Below the pieces are notes generated by a model. That model searched no databases. It had not been told where the DNA came from and saw nothing but the letters and a program-made list of their open reading frames with translations. A stretch of DNA of 32,169 nt. It comes from Bacteroides sp. (GTDB lineage Bacteria > Bacteroidota > Bacteroidia > Bacteroidales > Muribaculaceae). The stretch covers positions 69,363 through 101,531 of the forward strand of contig JAAVDF010000002.1 in the NCBI GenBank assembly GCA_014801945.1, given 5' to 3'. Below are positions 24,747 through 32,169 of this stretch, in pieces; the stretch's first letter is position 1; the number at the start of each line of letters is the position of its first letter. Position numbers and translations under genes: made by a program.

Positions 24747-26507
24747 ATGAAACTCATCAAAAATATAATAATCGCAAGCGCGCTCTTAGGCTCTATGGCC
24801 GCATGTTCGCCCGAATATAATCCGGATGGTCGCGTTGACAAGAGCGAGCTTTTTGAAACTGACAAGAAGACTTTCAGCTACCTTAACCTCTGCTACAGCC
24901 ATCTGCAGCAGCAGAGAAAGGGTAACTGGTACGGCAACGATGCGTTCCTGTCGGCATTCACTGACGATGCGTATGATGCAAACTCGATTGACAACAGTTC
25001 ATCTGCACTTTACTGGCGCGGTGTCTCCACGGCATATAATTTCCCTGTGGAGTCAGGTGTCAATGCTGGTTGCTGGAGCGAATATTTCAAGGGTCTGAAC
25101 CAGTGCAACACATTCCTTGAAAATATCGAGACCGCTAAAGTGAATCAGCAGGAAGACCGTGAGTCATGGAAAGCACAGTGTCTCATCCTCCGTGCGCTCT
25201 ACTCTCTGGAACTGGCAAAGCGTTACAATGAGATTCCTTATACAACTAAGTCATACGATGCGGATTTCGATTTCGGATCGGCTGAGTTCAAGAATTTCAG
25301 TGCTATTGCCCGTCAGATTTTCGCTGACTGTGATGCGGCTCTGGAATGTGAATCTCTTCCTTGGAATTCAGGTAGCAACGAGGCTCTGCGCGGCATGATG
25401 ACCAAGGCTGTCGCATACGCCGTGAAGTCACAGACCGCCCTTTATGCCGCAAGTCCGCTCTATAGTGACGGCTCTATCTCATGGAGTGAGGCTGCTGATA
25501 TCACCAAGACTTGTCTCGATGCTCTCCGTGACAATGGTTTCACTCTCTTCACGAGAGCCGGTGCCGCCAATCAGAATATCAGTGCGTATGATTCATATTT
25601 CATCGCTCGTCCTGACGGCGCACGTGTCACGGATAAGGAAACAATCCTTGAGACCCGTGATCAGATGTCGGTCTGGGTCTCAAGCGGTCTGCCCTCAGTG
25701 ACCGGTTCAATCAGTGCGGGTACATGCCCCTCACAGGAACTTGTGGATATGTATGAGACAATAGACGGCGTTCAGCCTATCCTCGGCTACAGTGATGCGT
25801 CGCACCTACAGCCCATCATCAATCCAGAGGCTACACTCTATGATGAGCAGAACCCGTATGCAAACCGTGATCCACGTCTGGCATCTACCATATATTATCA
25901 TGGTGGGAAGCGTGCTCTCGACTCTGCGACAAGTATCATTAACACCAGTGAGGATGGTGCAGAAAGCATTGACCTTACCAAGCAAGACAAGAAGCACTCG
26001 CCGACAGGTTATTACCTGCGTAAGTATAACAACTTCGCATCTGATCTCAACAACAATGCCGACGGGTATTTCCGTCAGTTCCGTTTTGCAGAGATCCTCC
26101 TTAACTATGCCGAGGCTGCCGCTGAAGCCAACGCAAATGTTCCCGCTGAAGCGTATGCGGCTGTCAATGAGGTCCGGGCACGTGTTAACATGCCTGAGAT
26201 CGAAGGCCTGAGCCGTGATGAATTCATCAAGCGTGTCCGCAACGAGCGTCGTGTGGAGTTTGCGTTCGAGGAACAGCGTTACTACGACGTCCGCCGCTGG
26301 AAAGTGCTTGACAGCAACTTCTCGGTAATTACCGGCATGAAAGTGACGGAGGGAAGCGACGGGAAAACCCGCTTTGAGCGCATCGTCGTTGATAATACCC
26401 GTAATTGTCACGACAGCAAATATCTTCTGTCCCCGATACCGGGCAACGAGGTCGTCCGTATCCTCTCGCTTTCCGGTGTGCGTCACCAAAATCCCGGATG
26501 GGAATAA
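24747..26507 (+). CDS. SusD/RagB-like glycan-binding surface lipoprotein (second pair)
   Basis: A 586-residue lipoprotein; signal peptide ending GSMAAC, C20 lipidated. SusD features are CLILRALYSLELAKRYNEIP, RFAEILLNYAEAAAEA, AVNEVRARVNMPEI, VRNERRVEFAFEEQRYYDVRRW and the closing LLSPIPGNEV...QNPGWE. It starts 11 bases after the second susC gene, the same spacing as in the first pair. Expected partner: the SusC encoded immediately upstream. Confidence 0.95.
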   Translation: MKLIKNIIIASALLGSMAACSPEYNPDGRVDKSELFETDKKTFSYLNLCYSHLQQQRKGNWYGNDAFLSAFTDDAYDANSIDNSSSALYWRGVSTAYNFPVESGVNAGCWSEYFKGLNQCNTFLENIETAKVNQQEDRESWKAQCLILRALYSLELAKRYNEIPYTTKSYDADFDFGSAEFKNFSAIARQIFADCDAALECESLPWNSGSNEALRGMMTKAVAYAVKSQTALYAASPLYSDGSISWSEAADITKTCLDALRDNGFTLFTRAGAANQNISAYDSYFIARPDGARVTDKETILETRDQMSVWVSSGLPSVTGSISAGTCPSQELVDMYETIDGVQPILGYSDASHLQPIINPEATLYDEQNPYANRDPRLASTIYYHGGKRALDSATSIINTSEDGAESIDLTKQDKKHSPTGYYLRKYNNFASDLNNNADGYFRQFRFAEILLNYAEAAAEANANVPAEAYAAVNEVRARVNMPEIEGLSRDEFIKRVRNERRVEFAFEEQRYYDVRRWKVLDSNFSVITGMKVTEGSDGKTRFERIVVDNTRNCHDSKYLLSPIPGNEVVRILSLSGVRHQNPGWE

Positions 26508-26615
26508 GTAACGCAGAAAGGATAGAATTTCCCGATATGGAAAATGACTTCTCTTTTGTGAATTTCCAATAAGTAAGTGAAATATATTTAAGGTTAATTG
26601 ATTTAGGATTCGTGT

Positions 26616-26663
26616 ATAGCAGTGCCGGAGTTTCGATAGCCCGGCTTCGGCACTGCTATCTTT
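26616..26663 (+). terminator. Hairpin between transporter genes and enzyme genes (terminator or attenuator)
   Basis: ATAGCAGTGCCG (26616-26627) and CGGCACTGCTAT (26648-26659) form a perfect 12-bp stem with a 20-base loop, followed by CTTTCC. No TAnnTTTG promoter is evident between here and the esterase gene. The simplest reading is partial termination that lowers enzyme expression relative to the four transporter genes, or an mRNA processing/stabilising structure. Confidence 0.65.
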
Positions 26664-26680
26664 CCAACCATTACGATTCA

Positions 26681-27349
26681 ATGATGACATACCTTTACAG
26701 ACTTCTCCTGCTTCTCACTATTTCATGGGTGATTCCTGCAACGGCACAGAACAAGCACTCTGAGTATTATTATCAGCGTGTCTCGCTTTTTGACCGTCTC
26801 CCGGCTGATTCCGATGACATCATTTTTCTCGGCAACAGTATCACCAACGGATGTGAGTGGTGTGAACTTTTCTCGAATCCCCACATCAAGAACCGCGGCA
26901 TAAACGGCGACACATCGCGCGGTGTACGTGACCGTCTCCAATCGACTCTCAAGGGAAAGCCTGCAAAAGTATTCCTCATGATAGGTGTCAACGATATCGC
27001 CAACGGCGCATCCCCTGACTCGGTGATATCCGTTATGACCCAAATTATTGACCGTACAGCCTCTCTTTCTCCCTCAACACGTCTCTATGTCCAAAGCATA
27101 CTTCCCATCAACGATACATATAACATCTTCTGGGGTCACATGGACAAGAGCGAACAGATAAAAGAATACAATTCAAAGCTGGAATCATTATGCAAGAAAC
27201 GCGGAGTGCCGTTCATCGACCTTTACAGCCGTTTCTACAATCCCGGCACCGACCGAATGAATCTTGCCTATACAAATGACGGCCTTCATCTCATGGCCGA
27301 CGGCTACATGTTGTGGCGCGACACTATAATGCCTTATATAACTGAATAA
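26681..27349 (+). CDS. Secreted SGNH/GDSL-family hydrolase (probable carbohydrate esterase)
   Basis: A 222-residue protein with a signal peptide (about 1-23, ending PATAQ). SGNH blocks are present: block I FLGNSITNG with nucleophile S53 (GNS instead of GDS, as in many Bacteroidetes members), block II NRGINGDTS, block III IGVNDIANG with N104, and block V NDGLHL with D200 and H203. It most likely removes acetyl or other ester groups from the glycan in the periplasm. I chose ATG 26681 (ATG 26684 is equally possible); the open frame further upstream runs through the preceding hairpin and reads badly. The next gene starts 10 bases after its stop. Confidence 0.88.
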   Translation: MMTYLYRLLLLLTISWVIPATAQNKHSEYYYQRVSLFDRLPADSDDIIFLGNSITNGCEWCELFSNPHIKNRGINGDTSRGVRDRLQSTLKGKPAKVFLMIGVNDIANGASPDSVISVMTQIIDRTASLSPSTRLYVQSILPINDTYNIFWGHMDKSEQIKEYNSKLESLCKKRGVPFIDLYSRFYNPGTDRMNLAYTNDGLHLMADGYMLWRDTIMPYITE

Positions 27350-27359
27350 CCAATCGACA

Positions 27360-28643
27360 ATGAATAAATATATCGCAACTCTTGCACTTGCCGGTATGGC
27401 GGCCTTACCGAACGTTTCGGCCCAGAAAATCGCTGACAATGAATCGCTAAAAGCGCTGCGGACCGAGCTTTCGGATGTCAACGAACTCATGAAAAACGGC
27501 ATCATGACCGAGGAGGTTTCCGGTCTGGATTACTTCACCGGTTACAGTTACCGCACGCTTTATGACTGGGATCAGTACTTCGAGTCTATTGTCCAACTTT
27601 ATATGGGCTGGCCTGCGACTTATATTAAAAATGGTGTTCAGATCTTCCTTGACAATCAGCGTGAGGATGGATTTATCGTCCGTTCAGTTCCCGGCAACGA
27701 ATTTCATGACAATGAACATGTAAAACCATTCCTCGCCCAGATAGCGTTGCTCGTATATGATGAATATGGCGATAAGGAACTGATCCTCAAGCCTGAAAAT
27801 ATGAGACGTCTGAAAAAATATCTTGACTATTGGTTGGTGGATATGGACAGTAACGGGAATGGTCTCAGCGAATGGATGAGCGCGCCCCACACAGGTATGG
27901 ACAATCAGCTCGAACGTGCCGGCCTGTGGTTGGAGCGTGTGAGTGAAGGTGTAGATCTAAACTCCTATCTCGTCCGCGAGTGTAGAGCATTCGCCCGTCT
28001 GGCCGAGCTCTCAGGCGACAAGAAACTTGCTGCTGAATATCGCAAGAAAGCCGATGAACTTGCCGAGCGTATCCGCACAATGATGTGGGATGACGAGGAC
28101 GGTTTCTTCTATGATCTCAAGGTAGATCCTGAAGGTCCGATGGATCACTATAATAAGATTGCCCGTGTGAACATGTATAAGCAGAAGGGCAACATGATTC
28201 CCGTACGTTCTATTTCATCGTTCACACCTCTATTTGCTGAGGTGGCTACTCCCCAGCAGGCCGACCGCATGATCAAGGAGTATCTTTTTAATCCTAATGA
28301 ATTCTGGACTCCGGCACCGATGGCAGCCCTTGCAAAATCGGAGCCGTGGTACAGCACCATTCTTCTTCCCAACGATGTAGGATGCTCATGGCGTGCAAAT
28401 GTCTGGATTCCTACAAATTATATGGTATATCACGGTCTGCGCAACTACGGTAAGGATCAACTTGCCTCGATCGTGGCACACTACACTCAGAAGATTGTGA
28501 AGGAGGCGGGTAACCGTGAGTACTACAATTCAGAGACAGGCGAAGGATGCGGTCTCGATCCTTTCTGGGGTTGGAGTCTGCTCGGCCACTTCATGGAGTG
28601 GGAGGATTCAATCCCTCAGGATGTAACTAAAATTGACAAGTAA
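27360..28643 (+). CDS. (alpha/alpha)6-barrel glycoside hydrolase, GH63/MGH1-like
   Basis: A 427-residue protein with a signal peptide (about 1-21, ending NVSAQ). Conserved clan-G (trehalase/GH63/mannosylglycerate hydrolase) features are YDWDQYFESI (about 68-77), GFIVRSVPG, HTGMDNQLE with candidate acid D181, WRANVWIPTNYMVYHGL and the closing YNSETGEGCGLDPFWGWS with candidate base E392 or E395. Relatives remove terminal alpha-linked glucose or mannose with inversion. The small size (no extra N-terminal domain) is like the MGH1-type members. Substrate unknown; as an exo-enzyme it would act in the periplasm on imported oligosaccharides. It is in the operon, 10 bases after the esterase gene and 25 bases before the next. 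Confidence 0.82.
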   Translation: MNKYIATLALAGMAALPNVSAQKIADNESLKALRTELSDVNELMKNGIMTEEVSGLDYFTGYSYRTLYDWDQYFESIVQLYMGWPATYIKNGVQIFLDNQREDGFIVRSVPGNEFHDNEHVKPFLAQIALLVYDEYGDKELILKPENMRRLKKYLDYWLVDMDSNGNGLSEWMSAPHTGMDNQLERAGLWLERVSEGVDLNSYLVRECRAFARLAELSGDKKLAAEYRKKADELAERIRTMMWDDEDGFFYDLKVDPEGPMDHYNKIARVNMYKQKGNMIPVRSISSFTPLFAEVATPQQADRMIKEYLFNPNEFWTPAPMAALAKSEPWYSTILLPNDVGCSWRANVWIPTNYMVYHGLRNYGKDQLASIVAHYTQKIVKEAGNREYYNSETGEGCGLDPFWGWSLLGHFMEWEDSIPQDVTKIDK

Positions 28644-28668
28644 ATTAAAACCTTAAAGTAACATATCT

Positions 28669-30561
28669 ATGAAATCATTTGCAACATGTTTTCTTACAGC
28701 AGCATTAGCTACTACAAGCCTTGCGCTTGCTGCATGTGACGATACAATGCCTAAATGTGATCCCGATCCCCTTCCCGCAGAGCCCGAACCGGATCGTACG
28801 GAAATTCTTCAGGGTGCAACAGCTCCGGTGGAGGCATTCGGTGATAATCTCGTCGCTACCGACGGTCTTGGCCGTACACTTCCCGGATTTGATGAATGCG
28901 GTAGCCGTTATGGCAACCGTTATGTCGGCCTTTTCTATTGGCTTTGGCACGGTGACCTCCGTCGTGACCGTGATAGATCTAACTATGATATAAGCAAGAT
29001 ACTTGAGAAAGATCCCGGCTTTACCCAATGGGAATTTGCCGAGTATTACTGGGGAGAACCCGAACTCGGCTACTACCGTTCGGATGATGAATATGTGCTC
29101 CAGAAGCACCTCAACCTTTTCACTCTCGTTGGTATCGACTTCCTTTACCTTGACTTTACGAACTGTGTGATCCATGCCCCCGAAACTCATGCGCTCATTA
29201 AAGTTATCAAGGATATGCAGTCCAAGGGCTATCAGCCTCCGCGCATCGTGCCTTTCTTCAATGCAGATGATCCCAACAATCTCGATGGAAGATACTCGCT
29301 CGATTATGAGCTTAATCAGTGGTACACTGAGTTCTATTCGAATACAGATTATGCAAACTGCTGGTTTGTGCTTGACGGCAAACCTCTCGTGCTCTCTCCC
29401 CGCCAGCACACAAGCAACTCCGCGTTGAACAAAGCTTTCACATGGCGCACTATGTGGGCCGATCTGCCTCCTACACCTGAGAACGCTGAAAAATGGCGTT
29501 TCTTCAACAAGTGGGATCAGCGTGCATGTGCTGTCGTCAATGGCAAGAAGGAGCAGTGTTGTATCTCCAAGGGTCTCGGTGCTCCGCTTTGGGACGCACA
29601 TCTCTATGGCGGTGCTTCATCAACACATAACTACACACCCAGCTATAATGCCGCATGGGTATGTGATGAGACATACGGAAACGGTAAATTCTTTGAAGAG
29701 CAGTGGGGCTGGGCACAGGAAGAGAAAGCTCCCATACTCTGCATCACCGGATGGAACGAGTGGACTGCCGGTGCATGGCCTGTGGATGCAGGGCTGGTTG
29801 GCGCAGGATTCAAATTCCAAGGTCGCTTGCTTGCCGAAGGTGAAATGTACTTCGTGGATGAATTCAATGAAGAGTTCAACCGCGATATCGAGCCTGCCGC
29901 CGGTGCTCTCTCTGACAATTTCTTCTATCAGATGGCAGGTTATATCCGTCAGTACAAAGGCATGAATGCCCCTGAGGCCGGTTCTGCATCACAGACCGTC
30001 GCTATTGACGGGTCGTTTGGTGAATGGAATAATATCACGCCTGTATTCAACGACTTTGTAGGTGAGAATCCCAAACGAAACAAGAAGGGATCACCATTTG
30101 ATAAGCAATATATCGACAACACTTCACGCAACGATATCGCGGCATCGCGCGTAGCTTATGACAATGATAATGTCTATTTCTATGTCAAGACCGCTAATGA
30201 TATGACCCCCTGTACCGACAGCAATTGGATGATGCTCTACATTGACGCTGACCGTGACAAGGCTACCGGTTGGGAGGGCTATGACTTCGTGGTCAACATG
30301 GAGGTCACTTCGGCTAACGCTACCACTCTTAAATCACGCAACGGCGACAAGTGGGAGACGGTTGCTTCATGTCCCTTCACCGTTAACGGTAACGAAATGG
30401 AGATCGCTGTTCCCCGTTCGGCTCTCAAGTTCGGTGACAAGCCCGACTTCTACTTCCACTGGGTTGACAATATTCAGGCTATCGATGATATCACCGAATT
30501 TTTTAAGCACGGTGAATCAGCTCCTGAGCGTCGTTACAACTATCACTACTTTGCTGAATAA
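28669..30561 (+). CDS. Surface lipoprotein: GH99/GH71-like (beta/alpha)8 hydrolase with C-terminal CBM9-like domain
   Basis: A 630-residue lipoprotein; the signal peptide ends LALAAC with C23 lipidated, followed by an acidic, proline-rich stretch that fits a surface-export signal. Residues about 80-440 look like a TIM barrel: RYVGLFYWLWHGD, LFTLVGIDFLYLDFTN, a PRIVPFFNA strand and CITGWNEWTAGAW with E364. The WNEW motif is shared with GH99, GH71 and WbsX-type proteins, where the glutamate is near the active site. Residues about 450-630 (VAIDGSFGEWNNI, VAYDNDNVYFYVKT, MLYIDADRDKATGWEGYDFVVN) match the CBM9-like sugar-binding sandwich. It is probably the surface endo-acting enzyme of the PUL. 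The exact family is uncertain, and it may belong to none now defined. Confidence 0.75.
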   Translation: MKSFATCFLTAALATTSLALAACDDTMPKCDPDPLPAEPEPDRTEILQGATAPVEAFGDNLVATDGLGRTLPGFDECGSRYGNRYVGLFYWLWHGDLRRDRDRSNYDISKILEKDPGFTQWEFAEYYWGEPELGYYRSDDEYVLQKHLNLFTLVGIDFLYLDFTNCVIHAPETHALIKVIKDMQSKGYQPPRIVPFFNADDPNNLDGRYSLDYELNQWYTEFYSNTDYANCWFVLDGKPLVLSPRQHTSNSALNKAFTWRTMWADLPPTPENAEKWRFFNKWDQRACAVVNGKKEQCCISKGLGAPLWDAHLYGGASSTHNYTPSYNAAWVCDETYGNGKFFEEQWGWAQEEKAPILCITGWNEWTAGAWPVDAGLVGAGFKFQGRLLAEGEMYFVDEFNEEFNRDIEPAAGALSDNFFYQMAGYIRQYKGMNAPEAGSASQTVAIDGSFGEWNNITPVFNDFVGENPKRNKKGSPFDKQYIDNTSRNDIAASRVAYDNDNVYFYVKTANDMTPCTDSNWMMLYIDADRDKATGWEGYDFVVNMEVTSANATTLKSRNGDKWETVASCPFTVNGNEMEIAVPRSALKFGDKPDFYFHWVDNIQAIDDITEFFKHGESAPERRYNYHYFAE

Positions 30562-30598
30562 TAAATAATTGTATAACTGAATAGAAGTATTGATTTGA

Positions 30599-32134
30599 AT
30601 GAGTACCGGTCATAACATAATTCTTGCGATTGCACTTCTTTCCGGCGTGCAGTTTACAACTTATGCACAGGAGGAGTTTCCTCTTGCGCCACGGATTGCG
30701 GATGCATTCATTCAGAAGTATGGTGACTGGTACTACATGACCGGTACTCCGTGTCCCGGTGATTGGGAAATGCAGTGGGTGGGACTATGGAAATCACGTG
30801 ACCTTGTCAATTGGTCAGGTCCGATGCTCGCATTTGAGGGCGATCCTCGTGATCGCCCCATGTGGGCCTCTGAAATCCACCGTAAGGGTGACGAATATTA
30901 CATCATCACCACCTGCAACACATGGAATCCCGGCAATACTTTTATGGTGCAGAAAGCTCCCGCACCTGATGGCCCCTACAGTTTTTATTCCTTCTTGCCG
31001 AAACGCGGCCTTGATCCGAGTATCTTTGTCGATACGGATGGACGGTCATATCTGCTCGACAGTGAGTGGATTGCACCTCTTAGCGATGACTGGACGCGTA
31101 TTACCAATGACTATGTTGGTAACAGAGCCAATAAGGAGGGTCCTTTTATGGTCAAAAGCGATAATGACTACCTTCGTTTCTATGCCCGCATCGATCCGAC
31201 TTATTATATGGAGATGGAGGTTTTGAAAGCCGATAACCCTTATAGCACTGATTATGTGGAGCAAGGTGAGGTCCTCACCGGACCTTGGCTTCCGGGCCAC
31301 GGTTGCATTACGGTGTCGCCTGACGGTTCCGAACTTTGGTATGCGGCCCACGCCAACACTGATGGCAGTTGGGAGACACGGGCACTGGCCATAGATCCCA
31401 TGCGCTTCGATGAGGGACGTCCTGTCCCTACCAGCCGTAACGACCAGCCGAAACCTGCGCCATCGATTTCGCGTACAGTCAATCTCGCCCGTGGTAAGGT
31501 TGCAAACTCGACGGCCTTCGCTTCCGGTCATGAACCGCATAAGGCTATTGATGGAGATAAATCCACTTGGTGGGAGGCAGTGGTGACGCCTGCCGACACT
31601 ATCGCGCCATATCTTGAGGTCGATCTGATGGGTGAGTTTTTAATTGATGGTATCGCTGCCCGCACTCCTGACAAGAAGAAAGCAGATGCCGAAGTGACAG
31701 TGTCGTGTGATCGCATAAACTGGTCAGCACCTTCATCTGACCGCACGGCACGTTACGTGCGCTTCACGCCCGCATCGCCTTGCCGTATCGCCGATGTCGA
31801 GATCACGCGTGTGCCTTACCACATTCCTTCACGCGGGAAAGTGGTGGCCAGTTTCAGTATGACTGACGATGTGAAATTCACTGTCCCCGCAACCGGTCTG
31901 TATGATATCGAGTATGTCGTTGAATCCCGTGCGCTGGATTCATCATGGGCACTGTACGACAATTCAACTCTCGTTGCACGCGAAACTGTTGCAAATACAG
32001 GGCCTGCCGGCAATAATACACGCATAATATCCTTCGACGTACCGCTGTCGGCCGATCGCGTCCACAATTTTAAATTAGTACCGTTAAGCGGTGACTATAC
32101 CATACAAAAAATCACAGTCTATTCACAGAAATAA
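30599..32134 (+). CDS. GH43-like five-bladed propeller enzyme with two C-terminal beta-sandwich domains
   Basis: A 511-residue protein with a signal peptide (about 1-23). The propeller has candidate catalytic residues in GH43 order: base D35 in RIADAFIQK (the usual A-D-P is A-D-A here), pKa modulator D139 in GLDPSIFVD and acid E180 in NKEGPFMV. Residues about 292-402 (NLARGKVANSTAFASGHEPHKAIDGD.., STWWEA, ARYVRFTP) form an F5/8-type C (CBM32-like) domain. About 412-511 is another jelly roll, resembling CBM6-type modules (FTVPATGLYDIEYVVES, IQKITVYSQ). It should trim arabinose-, xylose- or galactose-type side chains. It is the last complete gene of the operon, 37 bases after the lipoprotein gene. 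Confidence 0.85.
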   Translation: MSTGHNIILAIALLSGVQFTTYAQEEFPLAPRIADAFIQKYGDWYYMTGTPCPGDWEMQWVGLWKSRDLVNWSGPMLAFEGDPRDRPMWASEIHRKGDEYYIITTCNTWNPGNTFMVQKAPAPDGPYSFYSFLPKRGLDPSIFVDTDGRSYLLDSEWIAPLSDDWTRITNDYVGNRANKEGPFMVKSDNDYLRFYARIDPTYYMEMEVLKADNPYSTDYVEQGEVLTGPWLPGHGCITVSPDGSELWYAAHANTDGSWETRALAIDPMRFDEGRPVPTSRNDQPKPAPSISRTVNLARGKVANSTAFASGHEPHKAIDGDKSTWWEAVVTPADTIAPYLEVDLMGEFLIDGIAARTPDKKKADAEVTVSCDRINWSAPSSDRTARYVRFTPASPCRIADVEITRVPYHIPSRGKVVASFSMTDDVKFTVPATGLYDIEYVVESRALDSSWALYDNSTLVARETVANTGPAGNNTRIISFDVPLSADRVHNFKLVPLSGDYTIQKITVYSQK

Positions 32135-32155
32135 CGCAAATACACGACGATATAT

Positions 32156-32169
32156 ATGATAAAGACTTT
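32156..32169 (+). CDS. Start of a further gene (truncated by window end)
   Basis: ATG at 32156 opens a frame reading M-I-K-T and then runs out of the window, 21 bases after the previous stop. A Met-basic-Thr opening at normal operon spacing suggests another exported PUL protein. Nothing more can be said. Confidence 0.4.

Noticed and set aside
25806-26690. A 294-codon open frame on the minus strand over the second susD gene
   Set aside because: It is the complement of a clear SusD coding sequence, has no recognisable domain or promoter, and its amino-acid pattern is typical of antisense frames in GC-balanced genes.
28705-29601. A 298-codon minus-strand frame over the GH99-like gene
   Set aside because: It is a shadow of a well-supported + strand gene, with no family features; long antisense frames follow from codon bias.

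Overview
The window looks like a chromosomal segment of a gut-type Bacteroidales bacterium, with Muribaculaceae the best guess. The evidence is a polysaccharide utilisation locus (PUL) with two SusC/SusD pairs and a hybrid two-component regulator, many lipoproteins, a T9SS-like C-terminal tail, and repeated use of the Bacteroidetes -7 promoter element TAnnTTTG instead of sigma70 boxes. All genes are on the + strand. No tRNA, rRNA, CRISPR array or intact insertion sequence was seen.

Layout. (1) 1-3873: the end of a small DUF1232/YkvA-type gene, then carB (large subunit of carbamoyl-phosphate synthase), closed by a strong terminator. (2) 3931-5900: a monocistronic lipoprotein gene with a fimbrillin-like N-terminal half and BspA-type leucine-rich repeats, preceded by an unusually long AT-rich leader. 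(3) 6134-10339: an AraC-family regulator, its terminator, then a tight four-gene operon: hexapeptide acetyltransferase, Tat-signal aldo/keto reductase, exported flavodoxin with a secretion-type tail, and an exported carboxymuconolactone decarboxylase-cupin fusion. This looks like a redox or detoxification module acting largely outside the cytoplasm; I do not recognise a described function for the set. (4) 10343-10758: a palindromic repeat and remnant-like DNA without a convincing gene. (5) 10686-32169: the PUL: a GH43 enzyme with its own promoter, a 1363-residue hybrid two-component system (HTCS), susC-susD, a second divergent susC-susD, an SGNH esterase, an (alpha/alpha)6 glycosidase, a GH99-like lipoprotein with a CBM9-like domain, a GH43 enzyme with two C-terminal beta-sandwich domains, and the first codons of another gene.

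How the PUL should work: the SusD lipoproteins and the GH99-like lipoprotein would bind and possibly cut a glycan at the cell surface, and the SusC channels would import oligosaccharides. The esterase, the GH43 enzymes and the (alpha/alpha)6 enzyme would trim them in the periplasm, and the HTCS would sense a released oligosaccharide and switch the locus on. A 13-bp direct repeat with a 21-bp period lies just upstream of the first susC promoter and is a good candidate HTCS operator. One similar half-site lies at exactly the same distance from the -7 element of the upstream GH43 gene, which ties that gene to the locus. The substrate cannot be fixed from sequence alone; the enzyme set is unusual enough that it may be a glycan not yet assigned to a PUL.
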